Part shown: positions 35,701 to 44,152 of the stretch, piece after piece | How the letters are laid out: each line of letters starts with the position of its first letter | How positions within the stretch are numbered: the stretch's first letter is position 1 | Made by a program: the position numbers and the translations under genes | Origin: Pseudomonas viridiflava | Lineage (GTDB): Bacteria; Pseudomonadota; Gammaproteobacteria; Pseudomonadales; Pseudomonadaceae | Assembly: GCF_900580865.1 (NCBI RefSeq) | Contig: NZ_UTBZ01000134.1 | Location: forward strand, 62,001-126,000 | Length of the DNA: 64,000 nt | Direction: 5' to 3' | Notes under the pieces: generated by a model | Told to the model about the DNA's origin: nothing | Seen by the model: only the letters and a program-made list of their open reading frames with translations | Database searches by the model: none

Positions 35701-35871
35701 TACGGCACCGGCGCCGAACTGCGCCAACCGTTGGGGATCGCGGTGGTCGGCGGTTTGCTGGTCAGCCAGATGCTGACGTTGTTTACCACTCCAGTCATAT
35801 ACTTGTGGCTTGAGCGGCTGTTCCACCGGCCCAAACCAGCGCCCGCACCGGCATTGGCGACCACAGACTGA
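32770..35871 (+). CDS. RND efflux permease (MdtB/MuxB-like)
   Basis: This 1033-residue hydrophobe/amphiphile efflux transporter has twelve membrane helices and two large periplasmic loops. Near residue 400 the proton-relay segment VAIVVAVGFVVDDAIVVVENIHRHLE carries the paired aspartates. GISLLIGIVKKNGILMIDFA-like sequence (VLLIGIVKKNGILMIDFALEA) marks helix 10. Closest layout is MdtB/MdtC or MuxB/MuxC, but only one permease is present. The substrate is unknown; the adjoining two-component system suggests induction by a metal or envelope stress. Confidence 0.93.
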   Translation: MKAHKGVSTWCIDHPVATILLTIALVLVGLIAFPRLPIAPLPEAEFPTIQVSAQLPGASPDTMASSVATPLEVQFSAIPGMTQMTSSSALGSSLLTLQFTLDKSIDTAAQEVQAAINTAAGKLPKDMPTLPTWKKVNPADSPVLILSVSSTQMPGTELSDLVETLLSRQISQIDGVGQINITGQQRPAIRVQASADKLAAIGLTLADIRLAIQQTSLNLAKGALYGESSISTLSTNDQLFHPEDYSQLIVSYKDGAPVHLRDVAKVVNGSEDAYVQAWAGDQPGVNLVISRQPGANIVETVDRIQAALPGLEAMLPASVQVKTLIDRTQTIRASLHEVEITLLIAILLVVAVMALFLRQLSATLIVSAVLGVSLIASFALMYILGFSLNNLTLVAIVVAVGFVVDDAIVVVENIHRHLEAGDDMREAAIKGAGEIGFTVVSISFSLVAAFIPLLFMGGVVGRLFKEFALTATSTIMISVVVSLTLAPTLAALFMRKPVHHAHAKPGFSERLLGWYEKGLRRALAHQKLMIGVFGLSLALAIGGYIFIPKGFFPVQDTGFVLGTTEAAADISYGDMVKKHLAMAEIVAADPAVQAFSHSVGVSGSNQTIANGRFWIALKKRGDRDVSASQFIDRIRPQLMKVPGIVLYLRAGQDINLSSGPSRAQYQYVLKSNDGATLATWTQRLTEKLRSNPAFRDISNDLQLGGSITHISIDRSAAARFGLTASDVDEALYDAFGQRQINEFQTQVNQYNVILELDTKQRGKAESLNYFYLRSPLSGEMVPLSALAKFDAPTIGPLSIAHDGMFPAANLSFNLAPGVALGDAVILLNQAKAEIGMPTAISGNFQGAAQAFQSSLASQPWLILAALVAVYIILGVLYESFVHPLTIISTLPAAGLGAVIMLWICGQDFSIMALIGLVLLIGIVKKNGILMIDFALEAQRHRGLSPQDAIFEACITRFRPIIMTTLAALLGALPLMLGYGTGAELRQPLGIAVVGGLLVSQMLTLFTTPVIYLWLERLFHRPKPAPAPALATTD

Positions 35872-35880
35872 GGCAGGGTC

Positions 35881-36558
35881 ATGCGCGTTCTGATTATCGA
35901 AGACGAGGAAAAAACCGCGGACTACTTGCACCGCGGTCTGACGGAACAGGGTTACACCGTGGATCTGGCCCGCGACGGCGTCGAGGGTCTGCATCTGGCG
36001 CTGGAAAGCGACTACGCGGTGATCGTCCTCGACGTCATGTTGCCGGGCCTCGACGGCTTCGGCGTACTGCGCGCATTGCGTGCACGCAAGCAGACCCCGG
36101 TGATCATGCTCACCGCCCGCGAGCGCGTCGAAGACCGCATCAAAGGCCTGCGCGACGGCGCCGACGATTACCTCGGCAAACCGTTTTCCTTCCTTGAACT
36201 GGTCGCACGTCTGCAAGCGCTGACCCGGCGCAGCGGCGGCCATGAACCGGTGCAAGTGAGCATCGCCGACCTGTGGATAGATCTGATCAGCCGCAAGGCC
36301 ACCCGCGCCGGCACGCGCCTGGATCTGACCGCAAAAGAGTTCTCACTGTTGAGCGTTCTCGCCCGCCGCCAAGGTGAAATCCTTTCGAAAACCGCGATTG
36401 CCGAGATGGTCTGGGACATCAATTTCGACAGTGACGCCAACGTCGTCGAAGTCGCGATCAAACGCCTGCGCGCCAAGCTCGACGGGCCGTTCGACGAGAA
36501 ACTGCTGCACACCATTCGCGGCATGGGTTATGTGCTGGAGAGCCGTGGTGTCCAGTAA
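35881..36558 (+). CDS. OmpR-family response regulator
   Basis: This 225-residue regulator has a receiver domain with Asp51 (VIVLDVMLPGLDGF), acidic Glu7-Asp8 and Lys101-type residue in GADDYLGKPF. The C-terminal winged helix is LTAKEFSLLSVLARRQGEILSKTAIAEMVWDINFDSDANVVEVAIKRLRAKLD. It resembles CopR/CusR/IrlR heavy-metal regulators. It starts 10 bases after the RND permease, so the efflux pump and its regulator share an operon. Confidence 0.94.
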   Translation: MRVLIIEDEEKTADYLHRGLTEQGYTVDLARDGVEGLHLALESDYAVIVLDVMLPGLDGFGVLRALRARKQTPVIMLTARERVEDRIKGLRDGADDYLGKPFSFLELVARLQALTRRSGGHEPVQVSIADLWIDLISRKATRAGTRLDLTAKEFSLLSVLARRQGEILSKTAIAEMVWDINFDSDANVVEVAIKRLRAKLDGPFDEKLLHTIRGMGYVLESRGVQ

Positions 36559-37912
36559 CTCGATCGCGCTGCGCTTGAGCGGGATGTTCACGCTGGTGGC
36601 GTTAGTGGTGTTTCTGTTGATCGGCGGCGCGCTGTATCAGCAGGTCGACAAAGGCTTGGGATTACTGCCTGAAGCCGAGCTGGATGCGCGTTACAGCGTG
36701 CTTGAGTCGGCGCTCAATCGCTTCGGCACGCCGGAGCATTGGCTGAAGATCAACGCCAAGTTGAAACTGCTCGGCGAAGAGGACAAACGCATTCGTTTCT
36801 GGGTGGTGAGTGGTGATCCGGGTTATGAATACGGTCAGCCGGATGCAGCGATTCGCGCCTTCGCCCAAGGCCCGTTGGGCATGCATGACTTACAGTTGGC
36901 CGACCATCCTTATCCGCTGAAAGTGTTGCTGACCGAGTTGCCAGCCAAGGATCAGCGTCCGCCGCTACGGTTCATGATCGGCATCGATACCGAGACGTTT
37001 CATGAGACTCAGCACAACCTGCTGATCGCATTGATCGGGCTGGCGATTGTCGGTGTGCTGATGGCGTCGGCGCTGGGGTATTGGGTCGCGCGGATTGGCC
37101 TCAAGCCACTGATCAAACTGTCCCACGAGGCTCAGCGCTTGGCGCCACCACTACGCGCCGGGCGCTTGCGTTTGTCGCCGCTGCCACCGGAGCTGGAGCA
37201 GTTTGTCGACTCGTTCAACTCGACGCTGGAACGGGTCGAGCAGGCCTACTCGCGGCTGGAATCGTTCAACGCCGACGTTGCCCATGAACTGCGTTCGCCG
37301 CTGACCAATCTGATTGGCCAGACGCAGGTGGCGCTGACCCGTGGGCGTTCTGCCGAACACTACTTCGAAGTGTTGCAATCCAATCTGGAAGAGCTGGAAC
37401 GGCTGCGCTCGATCATTAACGACATGTTGTTTCTGGCCAGTGCCGATCAGGGTAACAAGGCGACCAAACTGACCTCGACGTCGCTGGCGGATGAGGTGGC
37501 GACGACGCTGGAGTATCTGGATTTCATTCTCGAGGACGCGCAGGTTCAGGTGCAGGTCAGCGGCGATGCGCAGGTGCAGATCGAGGTCGCGCATTTGCGT
37601 CGGGCGTTGATCAACTTGCTCAGCAACGCAGTGCAGCACACCGGGGCGGGTCAGGTGATCGAGGTGCGGATTGAGGTTGAAGCGCATCAGGTGAGTATTG
37701 GTGTGGCCAACCCCGGCTCGCCGATTGCCAGTGAGCATTTACCACGGTTGTTCGAGCGCTTTTATCGGGTTGATGCGTCGCGTAGCAACAGTGGCAATAA
37801 CCATGGGTTGGGGCTGGCGATCGTCAAGGCGATTGCGCTGATGCATGGCGGGGATGTGTTTGTGCGCAGTGATCGGGGGATGAATACCTTCGGGATTTAT
37901 TTGCCGGTCTGA
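36548..37912 (+). CDS. Heavy-metal-type sensor histidine kinase
   Basis: This 454-residue kinase has two membrane helices (about 12-32 and 157-177) flanking a periplasmic sensor and a HAMP. The H-box is FNADVAHELRSPLTNL with His246, and N and G boxes (LINLLSNAVQHTG, NNHGLGLAIVKAIALMHGG) follow. The pattern is the CusS/CopS/IrlS subfamily. The start is GTG 36548, seven bases after GGAG, overlapping the regulator gene by 11 bases; GTG 36545 is the alternative. It presumably phosphorylates the preceding regulator. Confidence 0.92.
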   Translation: MSSNSIALRLSGMFTLVALVVFLLIGGALYQQVDKGLGLLPEAELDARYSVLESALNRFGTPEHWLKINAKLKLLGEEDKRIRFWVVSGDPGYEYGQPDAAIRAFAQGPLGMHDLQLADHPYPLKVLLTELPAKDQRPPLRFMIGIDTETFHETQHNLLIALIGLAIVGVLMASALGYWVARIGLKPLIKLSHEAQRLAPPLRAGRLRLSPLPPELEQFVDSFNSTLERVEQAYSRLESFNADVAHELRSPLTNLIGQTQVALTRGRSAEHYFEVLQSNLEELERLRSIINDMLFLASADQGNKATKLTSTSLADEVATTLEYLDFILEDAQVQVQVSGDAQVQIEVAHLRRALINLLSNAVQHTGAGQVIEVRIEVEAHQVSIGVANPGSPIASEHLPRLFERFYRVDASRSNSGNNHGLGLAIVKAIALMHGGDVFVRSDRGMNTFGIYLPV

Positions 37913-37915
37913 AAA

Positions 37916-38078
37916 GCCCCTCACCCTAACCCTCTCCCGGAGGGAGAGGGGACTGACCGTGTTGATCTCTCGAAGTACGCCGACCTGAAAGCTCGAGTCG
38001 AACTCAGGCTTTGAAAAGCCCCCGATCGGCTCCCTTTCCCCCTCGCCCCCCTGGGGGAGAGGGCTGGGGTGAGGGGGT
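37916..38078. repeat. Composite hairpin repeat (copy D)
   Basis: About 165 bp begin with CCCTCACCCTAACCCTCTCC and end in the inverted GGGAGAGGGCTGGGGTGAGG. The core includes TCGAACTCAGGCTTTGAAAA, akin to copy C. It lies directly after the kinase stop codon. Confidence 0.85.
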
Positions 38079-38217
38079 TGCTCTTGACTACACCGCGATC
38101 TTCGACTTTTACCTCCTGCGCAACAGTCATTTATGAAAATCACGCTGTTTCCCAACGCCCGGCAACCTTATCTTTGCCCGCACCAAACAGCACTCGCCAA
38201 GCGAGAAGGTTTTCAAG

Positions 38218-38439
38218 ATGTCCAACAGTATGGGTATTGCCAGCGCTTTCGTTTTGTCCTCATTGATCCTGTCGCCGATGGCGATGGCTGAAGAATCGCA
38301 GTCGTTCGTGGCGCAAAACGTCGCTCGCGCTCAGGCCTTCGATCAGCATCAGGCCGAAGTGATGGCCAAGGCTCAGGACGCCTCGCAAGCCCCGCAGGCT
38401 GCCACTTCCCAAACTCAAGCAAGCGAGACAGACAGCTGA
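38218..38439 (+). CDS. Small secreted or periplasmic protein
   Basis: This 73-residue protein has a signal peptide (ASAFVLSSLILSPMAMAEE). The mature part is short, helical and rich in Gln/Ala (VAQNVARAQAFDQHQAEVMAKAQDASQAPQAATSQTQAS). GAGAAGG lies about a dozen bases before the ATG, and a strong terminator follows, so it is an independent small gene. No function is known to me. Confidence 0.65.
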   Translation: MSNSMGIASAFVLSSLILSPMAMAEESQSFVAQNVARAQAFDQHQAEVMAKAQDASQAPQAATSQTQASETDS

Positions 38440-38509
38440 GTCGCGCACCGCGCCAACGTTTCCCTCGACGCGGTTGTTTGGCTCTTCCCGTTCAACCGTC
38501 GTCATTCCA

Positions 38510-38536
38510 GGCCGCTGCCTTTCAGCGGCCTTTTTT
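38510..38536 (+). terminator. Rho-independent terminator after the small secreted protein gene
   Basis: GGCCGCTG/CAGCGGCC is followed by TTTTTT, 70 bases after the stop codon. Confidence 0.88.
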
Positions 38537-38630
38537 CGTTGTGGTCTGAAAGCCGTTTGGTTCGTCTGTAACAACAAGAAACATCGAGCGCCTCAAAATA
38601 TAGAGGCGCCAGTTGACCCAAGGAGCTCCA

Positions 38631-39953
38631 TTGCACGTGCGTTACCCAGTCCGTTTCACCCCGCTGTTCATTGCAATTGCCGCAACGATTGCCCCTGCCG
38701 CTCACGCTGACGAGCCTGCCAAAGAAGGCTTTGTCGAAGGTTCGAGCCTCAACCTCAACGCCCGCAACTACTACATGAATCGCAACCGCTTGCAGAGAGC
38801 GGACGACAACATCGAGTGGGGCCAGGGATTTCTTGGGGTGTTCAAGTCGGGTTATACCGAAGGCACGGTCGGTTTCGGCATTGATGCCCACGCCATGCTC
38901 GGGTTGAAGCTGGATGGCGGTGGCGGCACGGACGGGTCGAGCATCCTGCCGGTCAGAGAGAACGGCGGCAAAGCACCGGGGGCTTTTTCCACGGCAGGTG
39001 GCACGCTGAAAATGCGTGCGTTCGATACCGAATTGAAGGCCGGTGATCTGTTCCTCACCAATCCGGTAATTGCCGGCGGTGAAACGCGCATGCTGCCGCA
39101 GACTTTCCGTGGTGTGAGCCTGACCAACCACAGCTTCGATGGCTGGTTGATCGAAGGTGGCCAGGCCAGTTTTACCAAGCCGTACAACCAGAGCGGTCAC
39201 ACGCGCATCGGCACTTCCTACGGCACCCTTGCCGACGGCGATGAGAGCCAGCACCTGAACTGGGCTGGCGTGGCCTGGAGCGGTGTCGAAGGTCTGACCA
39301 GCAGCCTCTACGCCTCCGAGCTGAAGGACATCTGGAACCAGTACTACTACGACCTCGACTACACCTGGCAGTTGAACGATCTGGTCAGCCTCAACCCGGG
39401 CCTGCACTTCTATCACACGCAGGACACCGGCGATGCGCTGCTGGGCAACATCGACAACAATACCTACAGCCTGCATTTCACCGTTGGCGTCGGTAATCAC
39501 AGCGTTACTGCCGCGTATCAGCGGGTCAACGGCAACACGCCGTTCGACTACATCAGCCAGGGCGACAGCGTTTACCTCGACAATTCCCAGCAGTATTCCG
39601 ACTTCAACGGCCCGAACGAGCGCTCGTGGAAGCTCAAATACGCCTACGACTTCGCCGGTGTCGGCGTACCGGGACTGACCTCGTCTGTGTCCTACTCGCG
39701 CGGCACTGTCGACCTGACCAAAGTTGACCCCGACAGCAAAGGCTATTCCAACTGGTACAGCGCCGAGGGCCGCAACGCCAAGCATTGGGAACGCGATCTC
39801 GACTTGCAGTACGTGGTGCAAAGCGGTCAGGCCAAGGATCTGGCGGTGCACTTGCAATGGGCGACCAACCGCGGTGGCAACGGTTACGGCGTGATTGATT
39901 CGGATACAGATGAGTACCGCGTAATCATCGACTACCCGATCAACGTCTTCTAA
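38631..39953 (+). CDS. OprD-family outer-membrane porin
   Basis: This protein of about 440 residues starts with a signal peptide (TPLFIAIAATIAPAAHA) followed by KEGFVEGSSLNLNARNYYMNR, the conserved OprD start. VFKSGYTEGTVGFGIDAHAMLGLKLDGG is the usual second strand region. The last strand ends in Phe (DYPINVF), as porins do. The substrate (amino acid, aromatic or sugar acid) is not predictable. TTG 38631 with AGGAG five bases upstream is my choice; GTG 38637 is an alternative. Confidence 0.92.
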   Translation: MHVRYPVRFTPLFIAIAATIAPAAHADEPAKEGFVEGSSLNLNARNYYMNRNRLQRADDNIEWGQGFLGVFKSGYTEGTVGFGIDAHAMLGLKLDGGGGTDGSSILPVRENGGKAPGAFSTAGGTLKMRAFDTELKAGDLFLTNPVIAGGETRMLPQTFRGVSLTNHSFDGWLIEGGQASFTKPYNQSGHTRIGTSYGTLADGDESQHLNWAGVAWSGVEGLTSSLYASELKDIWNQYYYDLDYTWQLNDLVSLNPGLHFYHTQDTGDALLGNIDNNTYSLHFTVGVGNHSVTAAYQRVNGNTPFDYISQGDSVYLDNSQQYSDFNGPNERSWKLKYAYDFAGVGVPGLTSSVSYSRGTVDLTKVDPDSKGYSNWYSAEGRNAKHWERDLDLQYVVQSGQAKDLAVHLQWATNRGGNGYGVIDSDTDEYRVIIDYPINVF

Positions 39954-39992
39954 GATCGGCGCCATAACACCGTCTTGAATTCAGTGAAGCAC

Positions 39993-40098
39993 CCTGTGGG
40001 AGCGAGCCTGCTCGCGAAGGCGGTCTACCATTCGACATCTACGTTGAATGGTAGACCGCCTTCGTCGGAACGCCGCACGGAGCAGGCTCGCTCCCACA
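39993..40098. repeat. REP pair with an extended hairpin
   Basis: TGTGGGAGCGAGCCTGCTCG at the left and GAGCAGGCTCGCTCCCACA at the right flank a long stem, AAGGCGGTCTACCATTC paired with GAATGGTAGACCGCCTT. Part of the right REP core is replaced by GTCGGAACGCCGCACG. Confidence 0.85.
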
Positions 40099-40177
40099 TT
40101 AGGAATGGTTTCTGGCTTCGGCTGTGGTGTTTGTGCAACTAAGCTTATAAGACTTCCCCCCAACCGACAGCCCAATC

Positions 40178-41686
40178 ATGATCGCGAGCCGTACCCCACC
40201 CGTTGCGGGCAAGACCGGACGCCCCGAGCTGCTGCTGATCTGCGGCAGTTTGCTGACCGTGATCGCGATTCTGTGCATTGTTACGTTCCTGCTGATCCGC
40301 GAGCACGCCAACGCTCAGGAATCGGCCACCCGCAGCGCCACCACCATCGCGCAACTGATCGACGCCGATGTGCTGCGCACCGTCGAGTTGTACGACTTGA
40401 CCCTGCAAGGCCTGATCGCCGCCGCGCAACGCGATGACCTGCAGGATGTCTCGCCGCAGATCCGTCATCTGGCGCTGTTCGACCGCTCAACCACGGCACG
40501 CTTCAAGGGCGACATCCTGTTGCTCGACAAGCATGGCGATGTGATCGCCGATTCCTCGCGGGTCGAGCCGAAACCGGGCAACTTTGCCGACCGTGATTAC
40601 TTCCTCGCCCACGCGTTCAACCGCGATGTCGGCATGTTTATCAGCCGCCCGTTCAAGACCCGTTGCGACTGCGATGAAGCCAATCAATGGCGCATCAGTT
40701 TCAGCCGTAGAATTTCCTCGGAGACCGGTGAGTTTGCCGGCGTGGCCGTGGCGTCGATGAAACTCGATTACTTCGATCAGTTGTTCAACAGCCTCGACAT
40801 CGGCAAAGACAGCACGCTGAACATCATCGATAACGACGGTGTTCTGCTGGCGCAGAAGCCCTATTTGCAAAGCGACTCCATCGGCAAAAGCTTCGGCAAC
40901 CGACCCAACGTGATACGGATACTGCGCGACAAGAGTGGTAATGGCAGTTTCACCAGCACCTCGAGCATGGACCAGCAGCAGCGTCTTTATACCTATTCGC
41001 GGGTCGGCAATTTGCCGCTGACGGTGATGGTCGCGCTGTCCAGCGATGAGGTGTTCGGCACGTGGCGGCGCACCGCAATATTGATCAGTGGCGCCACGGG
41101 TGTGCTGTGCGTGGGCTTGCTGTGGCTGACCTGGCTACTGGCCCGCGAGTTGCGTCTACGCCAACGGGCCGAGCGGGAGCTGGCACAACTGGCCGCCACC
41201 GACGCACTGACGGGTGTGGCCAATCGGCGGATGCTCGACCAAGCGCTGCGTCACGAGTGGTTCCGCGCCCAACGCTCAGGCAAACCGTTGTCGGTGATGA
41301 TGATCGATGCCGATCACTTCAAGGCATTCAATGATCGGCATGGGCATCAGGCCGGGGATCAGGCGTTGAAGTCGCTGGCCAAGGTCATCACTGACAATGT
41401 GCGGCGACCGGCGGATCTGGTCGCGCGTTACGGTGGCGAGGAGTTTTCGGTGATTTTGGCCGAGACCGATGGCCATGGTGCACAGATGATTGCAGAGCAT
41501 ATTCGTCAGGCGGTGCAGCAGTTGCCGTTGGGCGACGGGGCCGAGCGGCCAATGACCGTGAGCATTGGCATCGCGACGTGGACGGCGGCCAGTGAAATGA
41601 CGCTGGAGCAGTTGTTGTTTGCGGCGGACAAGGCGTTGTATCAGGCCAAGGAAGGTGGGCGCAATCGGGTGGTGGTGGCTGCCTGA
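40178..41686 (+). CDS. Diguanylate cyclase with periplasmic sensor (GGDEF)
   Basis: This 502-residue protein has a membrane helix at about 18-40, a periplasmic PDC/Cache-type sensor (about 45-295) and a second helix at about 299-322. The C-terminal GGDEF domain carries an active GGEEF at 419-423. An I-site RPAD at 410-413, five residues before it, is intact, so product inhibition by c-di-GMP is expected. It makes c-di-GMP in response to an unknown periplasmic ligand, controlling the motile-sessile switch. Confidence 0.93.
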   Translation: MIASRTPPVAGKTGRPELLLICGSLLTVIAILCIVTFLLIREHANAQESATRSATTIAQLIDADVLRTVELYDLTLQGLIAAAQRDDLQDVSPQIRHLALFDRSTTARFKGDILLLDKHGDVIADSSRVEPKPGNFADRDYFLAHAFNRDVGMFISRPFKTRCDCDEANQWRISFSRRISSETGEFAGVAVASMKLDYFDQLFNSLDIGKDSTLNIIDNDGVLLAQKPYLQSDSIGKSFGNRPNVIRILRDKSGNGSFTSTSSMDQQQRLYTYSRVGNLPLTVMVALSSDEVFGTWRRTAILISGATGVLCVGLLWLTWLLARELRLRQRAERELAQLAATDALTGVANRRMLDQALRHEWFRAQRSGKPLSVMMIDADHFKAFNDRHGHQAGDQALKSLAKVITDNVRRPADLVARYGGEEFSVILAETDGHGAQMIAEHIRQAVQQLPLGDGAERPMTVSIGIATWTAASEMTLEQLLFAADKALYQAKEGGRNRVVVAA

Positions 41687-41711
41687 CAGGTCTGCGGCGA
41701 TTGCACCGGCG

Positions 41712-41778
41712 CCTTCGCGAGCAAGCTCGCTCCCACATTTGAAATGCGTTCCCCTGTAGGAGTGAGCCTGCTCGCGAT
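41712..41778. repeat. Inverted REP pair
   Basis: TTCGCGAGCAAGCTCGCTCC and TAGGAGTGAGCCTGCTCGCGA face each other downstream of the diguanylate cyclase gene. Confidence 0.82.
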
Positions 41779-41812
41779 GGGGCGGCCCAGGCAACACAAA
41801 AACTGCAGGCAT

Positions 41813-41846
41813 AAAAAAAGGCCATCCGAGGATGGCCTTCAAAAAA
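41813..41846 (-). terminator. Terminator downstream of lpxC and the dcw cluster
   Basis: AAGGCCATCC/GGATGGCCTT has A and T runs at its flanks, about 20 bases past the lpxC stop. Confidence 0.9.
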
Positions 41847-41863
41847 CTAGAGAGGTTTTTTAC

Positions 41864-42775
41864 TTACACTGCCGCAACAGGGCGCATGTAAGAGATTGGT
41901 GCGGTGCTGGCGTCTTCGAACGTCACCACTTCCCAAGCATCTGTCTGCTCAATCAACTTGCGCAGCAGCTGGTTGTTCAGTGCGTGGCCGGACTTGAAGC
42001 CCTTGAACTCACCAATCAGGCTGTTACCCAGCAGGTACAGGTCGCCAATCGCATCAAGGATCTTGTGCTTGACGAATTCGTCTTCATAGCGAAGGCCGTC
42101 TTCGTTCAGTACGCCATCGGCATCAACCACGATTGCGTTTTCAACGCTGCCGCCGAGTGCGAGGTTGTGCTTGCGCAGGTACTCGATATCACTCATGAAA
42201 CCAAAGGTACGGGCGCGGCTGACTTCTTTTACGAACGAAGTGCTGGAAAAATCCACGCTTGCACTTTGGGTGCGGTCCCGGAATACCGGGTGATCGAAAT
42301 CGATCTCGAAGCTCACCTTGAACCCTTCGAAAGGGACGAAAGTGGCGCGCTTGTCGCCGTCTTCCACTGTCACTTCACGCAGGATGCGGATGAATTTCTT
42401 GGCGGCGTCCTGTTCTTCCAGGCCTGCCGATTGAATCAGGAATACGAAGGGTCCAGCGCTGCCATCCATGATCGGGACTTCGGACGCGGAGAGCTCGACG
42501 TAGGCGTTATCGATGCCCAGGCCAGCCATGGCCGAGAGCAAGTGCTCTACCGTGTCCACTTTCACGTCGCCGTTAATCAGCGTCGTCGACATAGTGGTTT
42601 CACCGACGTTTTCCGCGCGGGCAGGAATCTGCACCACAGGGTCGAGGTCAGCGCGACAAAACACAATGCCAGTGTCGACAGGCGCAGGCTTGAGGGTCAG
42701 ATAGACCTTCTCACCGGAGTGCAGGCCTACACCTGTGGCACGGATAATATTTTTCAGTGTGCGTTGTTTAATCAT
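41864..42775 (-). CDS. lpxC: UDP-3-O-acyl-N-acetylglucosamine deacetylase
   Basis: This 303-residue enzyme catalyses the committed step of lipid A synthesis. The zinc ligand His78 is in DTVEHLLSAMAGL, and the second metal motif HKILDAIGDLYLLG contains His and Asp. Length equals the P. aeruginosa protein. It is the last gene of the dcw region, 112 bases after ftsZ, and may also have its own promoter. Confidence 0.97.
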   Translation of the reverse strand: MIKQRTLKNIIRATGVGLHSGEKVYLTLKPAPVDTGIVFCRADLDPVVQIPARAENVGETTMSTTLINGDVKVDTVEHLLSAMAGLGIDNAYVELSASEVPIMDGSAGPFVFLIQSAGLEEQDAAKKFIRILREVTVEDGDKRATFVPFEGFKVSFEIDFDHPVFRDRTQSASVDFSSTSFVKEVSRARTFGFMSDIEYLRKHNLALGGSVENAIVVDADGVLNEDGLRYEDEFVKHKILDAIGDLYLLGNSLIGEFKGFKSGHALNNQLLRKLIEQTDAWEVVTFEDASTAPISYMRPVAAV

Positions 42776-42887
42776 GGCTTGGGCCGCTTCAGCGCAAATT
42801 GCGAACTGGTATCAACAAAGGCTGGCGATGATAGCAGACCATGCCTTTGCTGAACACCAATCACCTTCATAGCCCTGATACATTCCA

Positions 42888-44084
42888 TCAATCGGCCTGA
42901 CGACGCAGGAAAGCCGGGATGTCCAGGTAGTCCAGATCATCTTGCGGATTCATCTTCGCGGCAGCCGCAGCACCGGCCTGAGCCTGGTTGCGCATGACGG
43001 TCGGACGGTCCAGATCACGGTAGTTGACCGCTGGCGCTTCCTGACGGGCCGCAGCCGGTTGTTGCACCTGGGCGGAAGCCATGGAGGTGTGAACGGTGTT
43101 GTCGATGACCTTGACAGGCTTCTCGATTTTCGCGCCCAGACCAGTGGCAACCACAGTTACGTGCAGCTCATCGCGCATGTCCGGATCGATAACGGTACCG
43201 ACCTTGACCATCGCGTGTTCGGAAGCGAAGGCTTCGATGATGCTACCCACGTCGGAGTACTCACCCAGGGACAGGTCAGGACCGGCGGTGATGTTCACCA
43301 GAATGCCGCGTGCGCCTTGCAGGTTCACGTCTTCCAGCAACGGGTTGCGGATCGCCGCTTCAGTGGCTTCACGTGCACGGTTCGGACCGCTGGCGCAGCC
43401 AGTGCCCATCATCGCCATGCCCATTTCGCTCATCACGGTACGTACGTCGGCGAAGTCGACGTTGATCATGCCCGGACGCTTGATGATGTCGGAAATACCG
43501 CGAACGGCACCGGCCAGTACATCGTCTGCCTTGGCGAAAGCCGACAGCAGGCTCGCGTCTTTACCGAGGATGGTCAGCAGCTTCTCGTTGGGAATAGTGA
43601 TCAACGAGTCGACGCTTTCCGAGAGCATGCGGATGCCTTCATCGGCGATCTGCATGCGCTTGCGGCCTTCGAACGGGAACGGACGCGTTACGACAGCAAC
43701 GGTCAGAATACCCATTTCCTTGGCCACTTCGGCGATGATCGGCGCAGCACCGGTACCGGTACCGCCGCCCATGCCAGTGGTGATGAACACCATGTTGGTG
43801 CCCTGCAGGACTTCGGCAATGCGCTCACGGTCTTCGAGAGCGGCCTGACGACCTACTTCAGGGTTGGCGCCAGCGCCCAGACCTTTGGTCACGCCGGTGC
43901 CCAGTTGCAGAATGGTGCGCGCGCCGATGTTTTTCAGCGCTTGAGCATCAGTGTTGGCGCAGATGAACTCAACGCCTTCGATGTTGCTCTTGACCATGTG
44001 GTTGACAGCGTTGCCGCCGCCACCGCCAACACCGATAACTTTGATTACCGGGCTTGCGGGGATGTTGTCTACGAGTTCGAACAT
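42888..44084 (-). CDS. ftsZ: Cell division protein FtsZ
   Basis: This 398-residue tubulin homologue forms the Z ring. The GTP-binding loop GMGGGTGTGAAP (about 104-115) and the synergy region NVDFADVR are present. The C-terminal conserved peptide DDLDYLDIPAFLRRQAD, which binds FtsA and ZipA, is intact. It follows ftsA by 68 bases. Confidence 0.98.
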   Translation of the reverse strand: MFELVDNIPASPVIKVIGVGGGGGNAVNHMVKSNIEGVEFICANTDAQALKNIGARTILQLGTGVTKGLGAGANPEVGRQAALEDRERIAEVLQGTNMVFITTGMGGGTGTGAAPIIAEVAKEMGILTVAVVTRPFPFEGRKRMQIADEGIRMLSESVDSLITIPNEKLLTILGKDASLLSAFAKADDVLAGAVRGISDIIKRPGMINVDFADVRTVMSEMGMAMMGTGCASGPNRAREATEAAIRNPLLEDVNLQGARGILVNITAGPDLSLGEYSDVGSIIEAFASEHAMVKVGTVIDPDMRDELHVTVVATGLGAKIEKPVKVIDNTVHTSMASAQVQQPAAARQEAPAVNYRDLDRPTVMRNQAQAGAAAAAKMNPQDDLDYLDIPAFLRRQAD

Positions 44085-44152
44085 TTTCCCTCTCCTTACA
44101 TTCTCTAGTTTTTTCGCCTACTGCATTTTTGTTGCGGTGTTGCGGTAAAGCT

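Noticed and set aside
38502..39965. 487-codon open frame opposite the OprD porin gene
   Set aside because: It is an antisense shadow in high-GC DNA. The plus strand encodes a full porin with signal peptide and terminal Phe.
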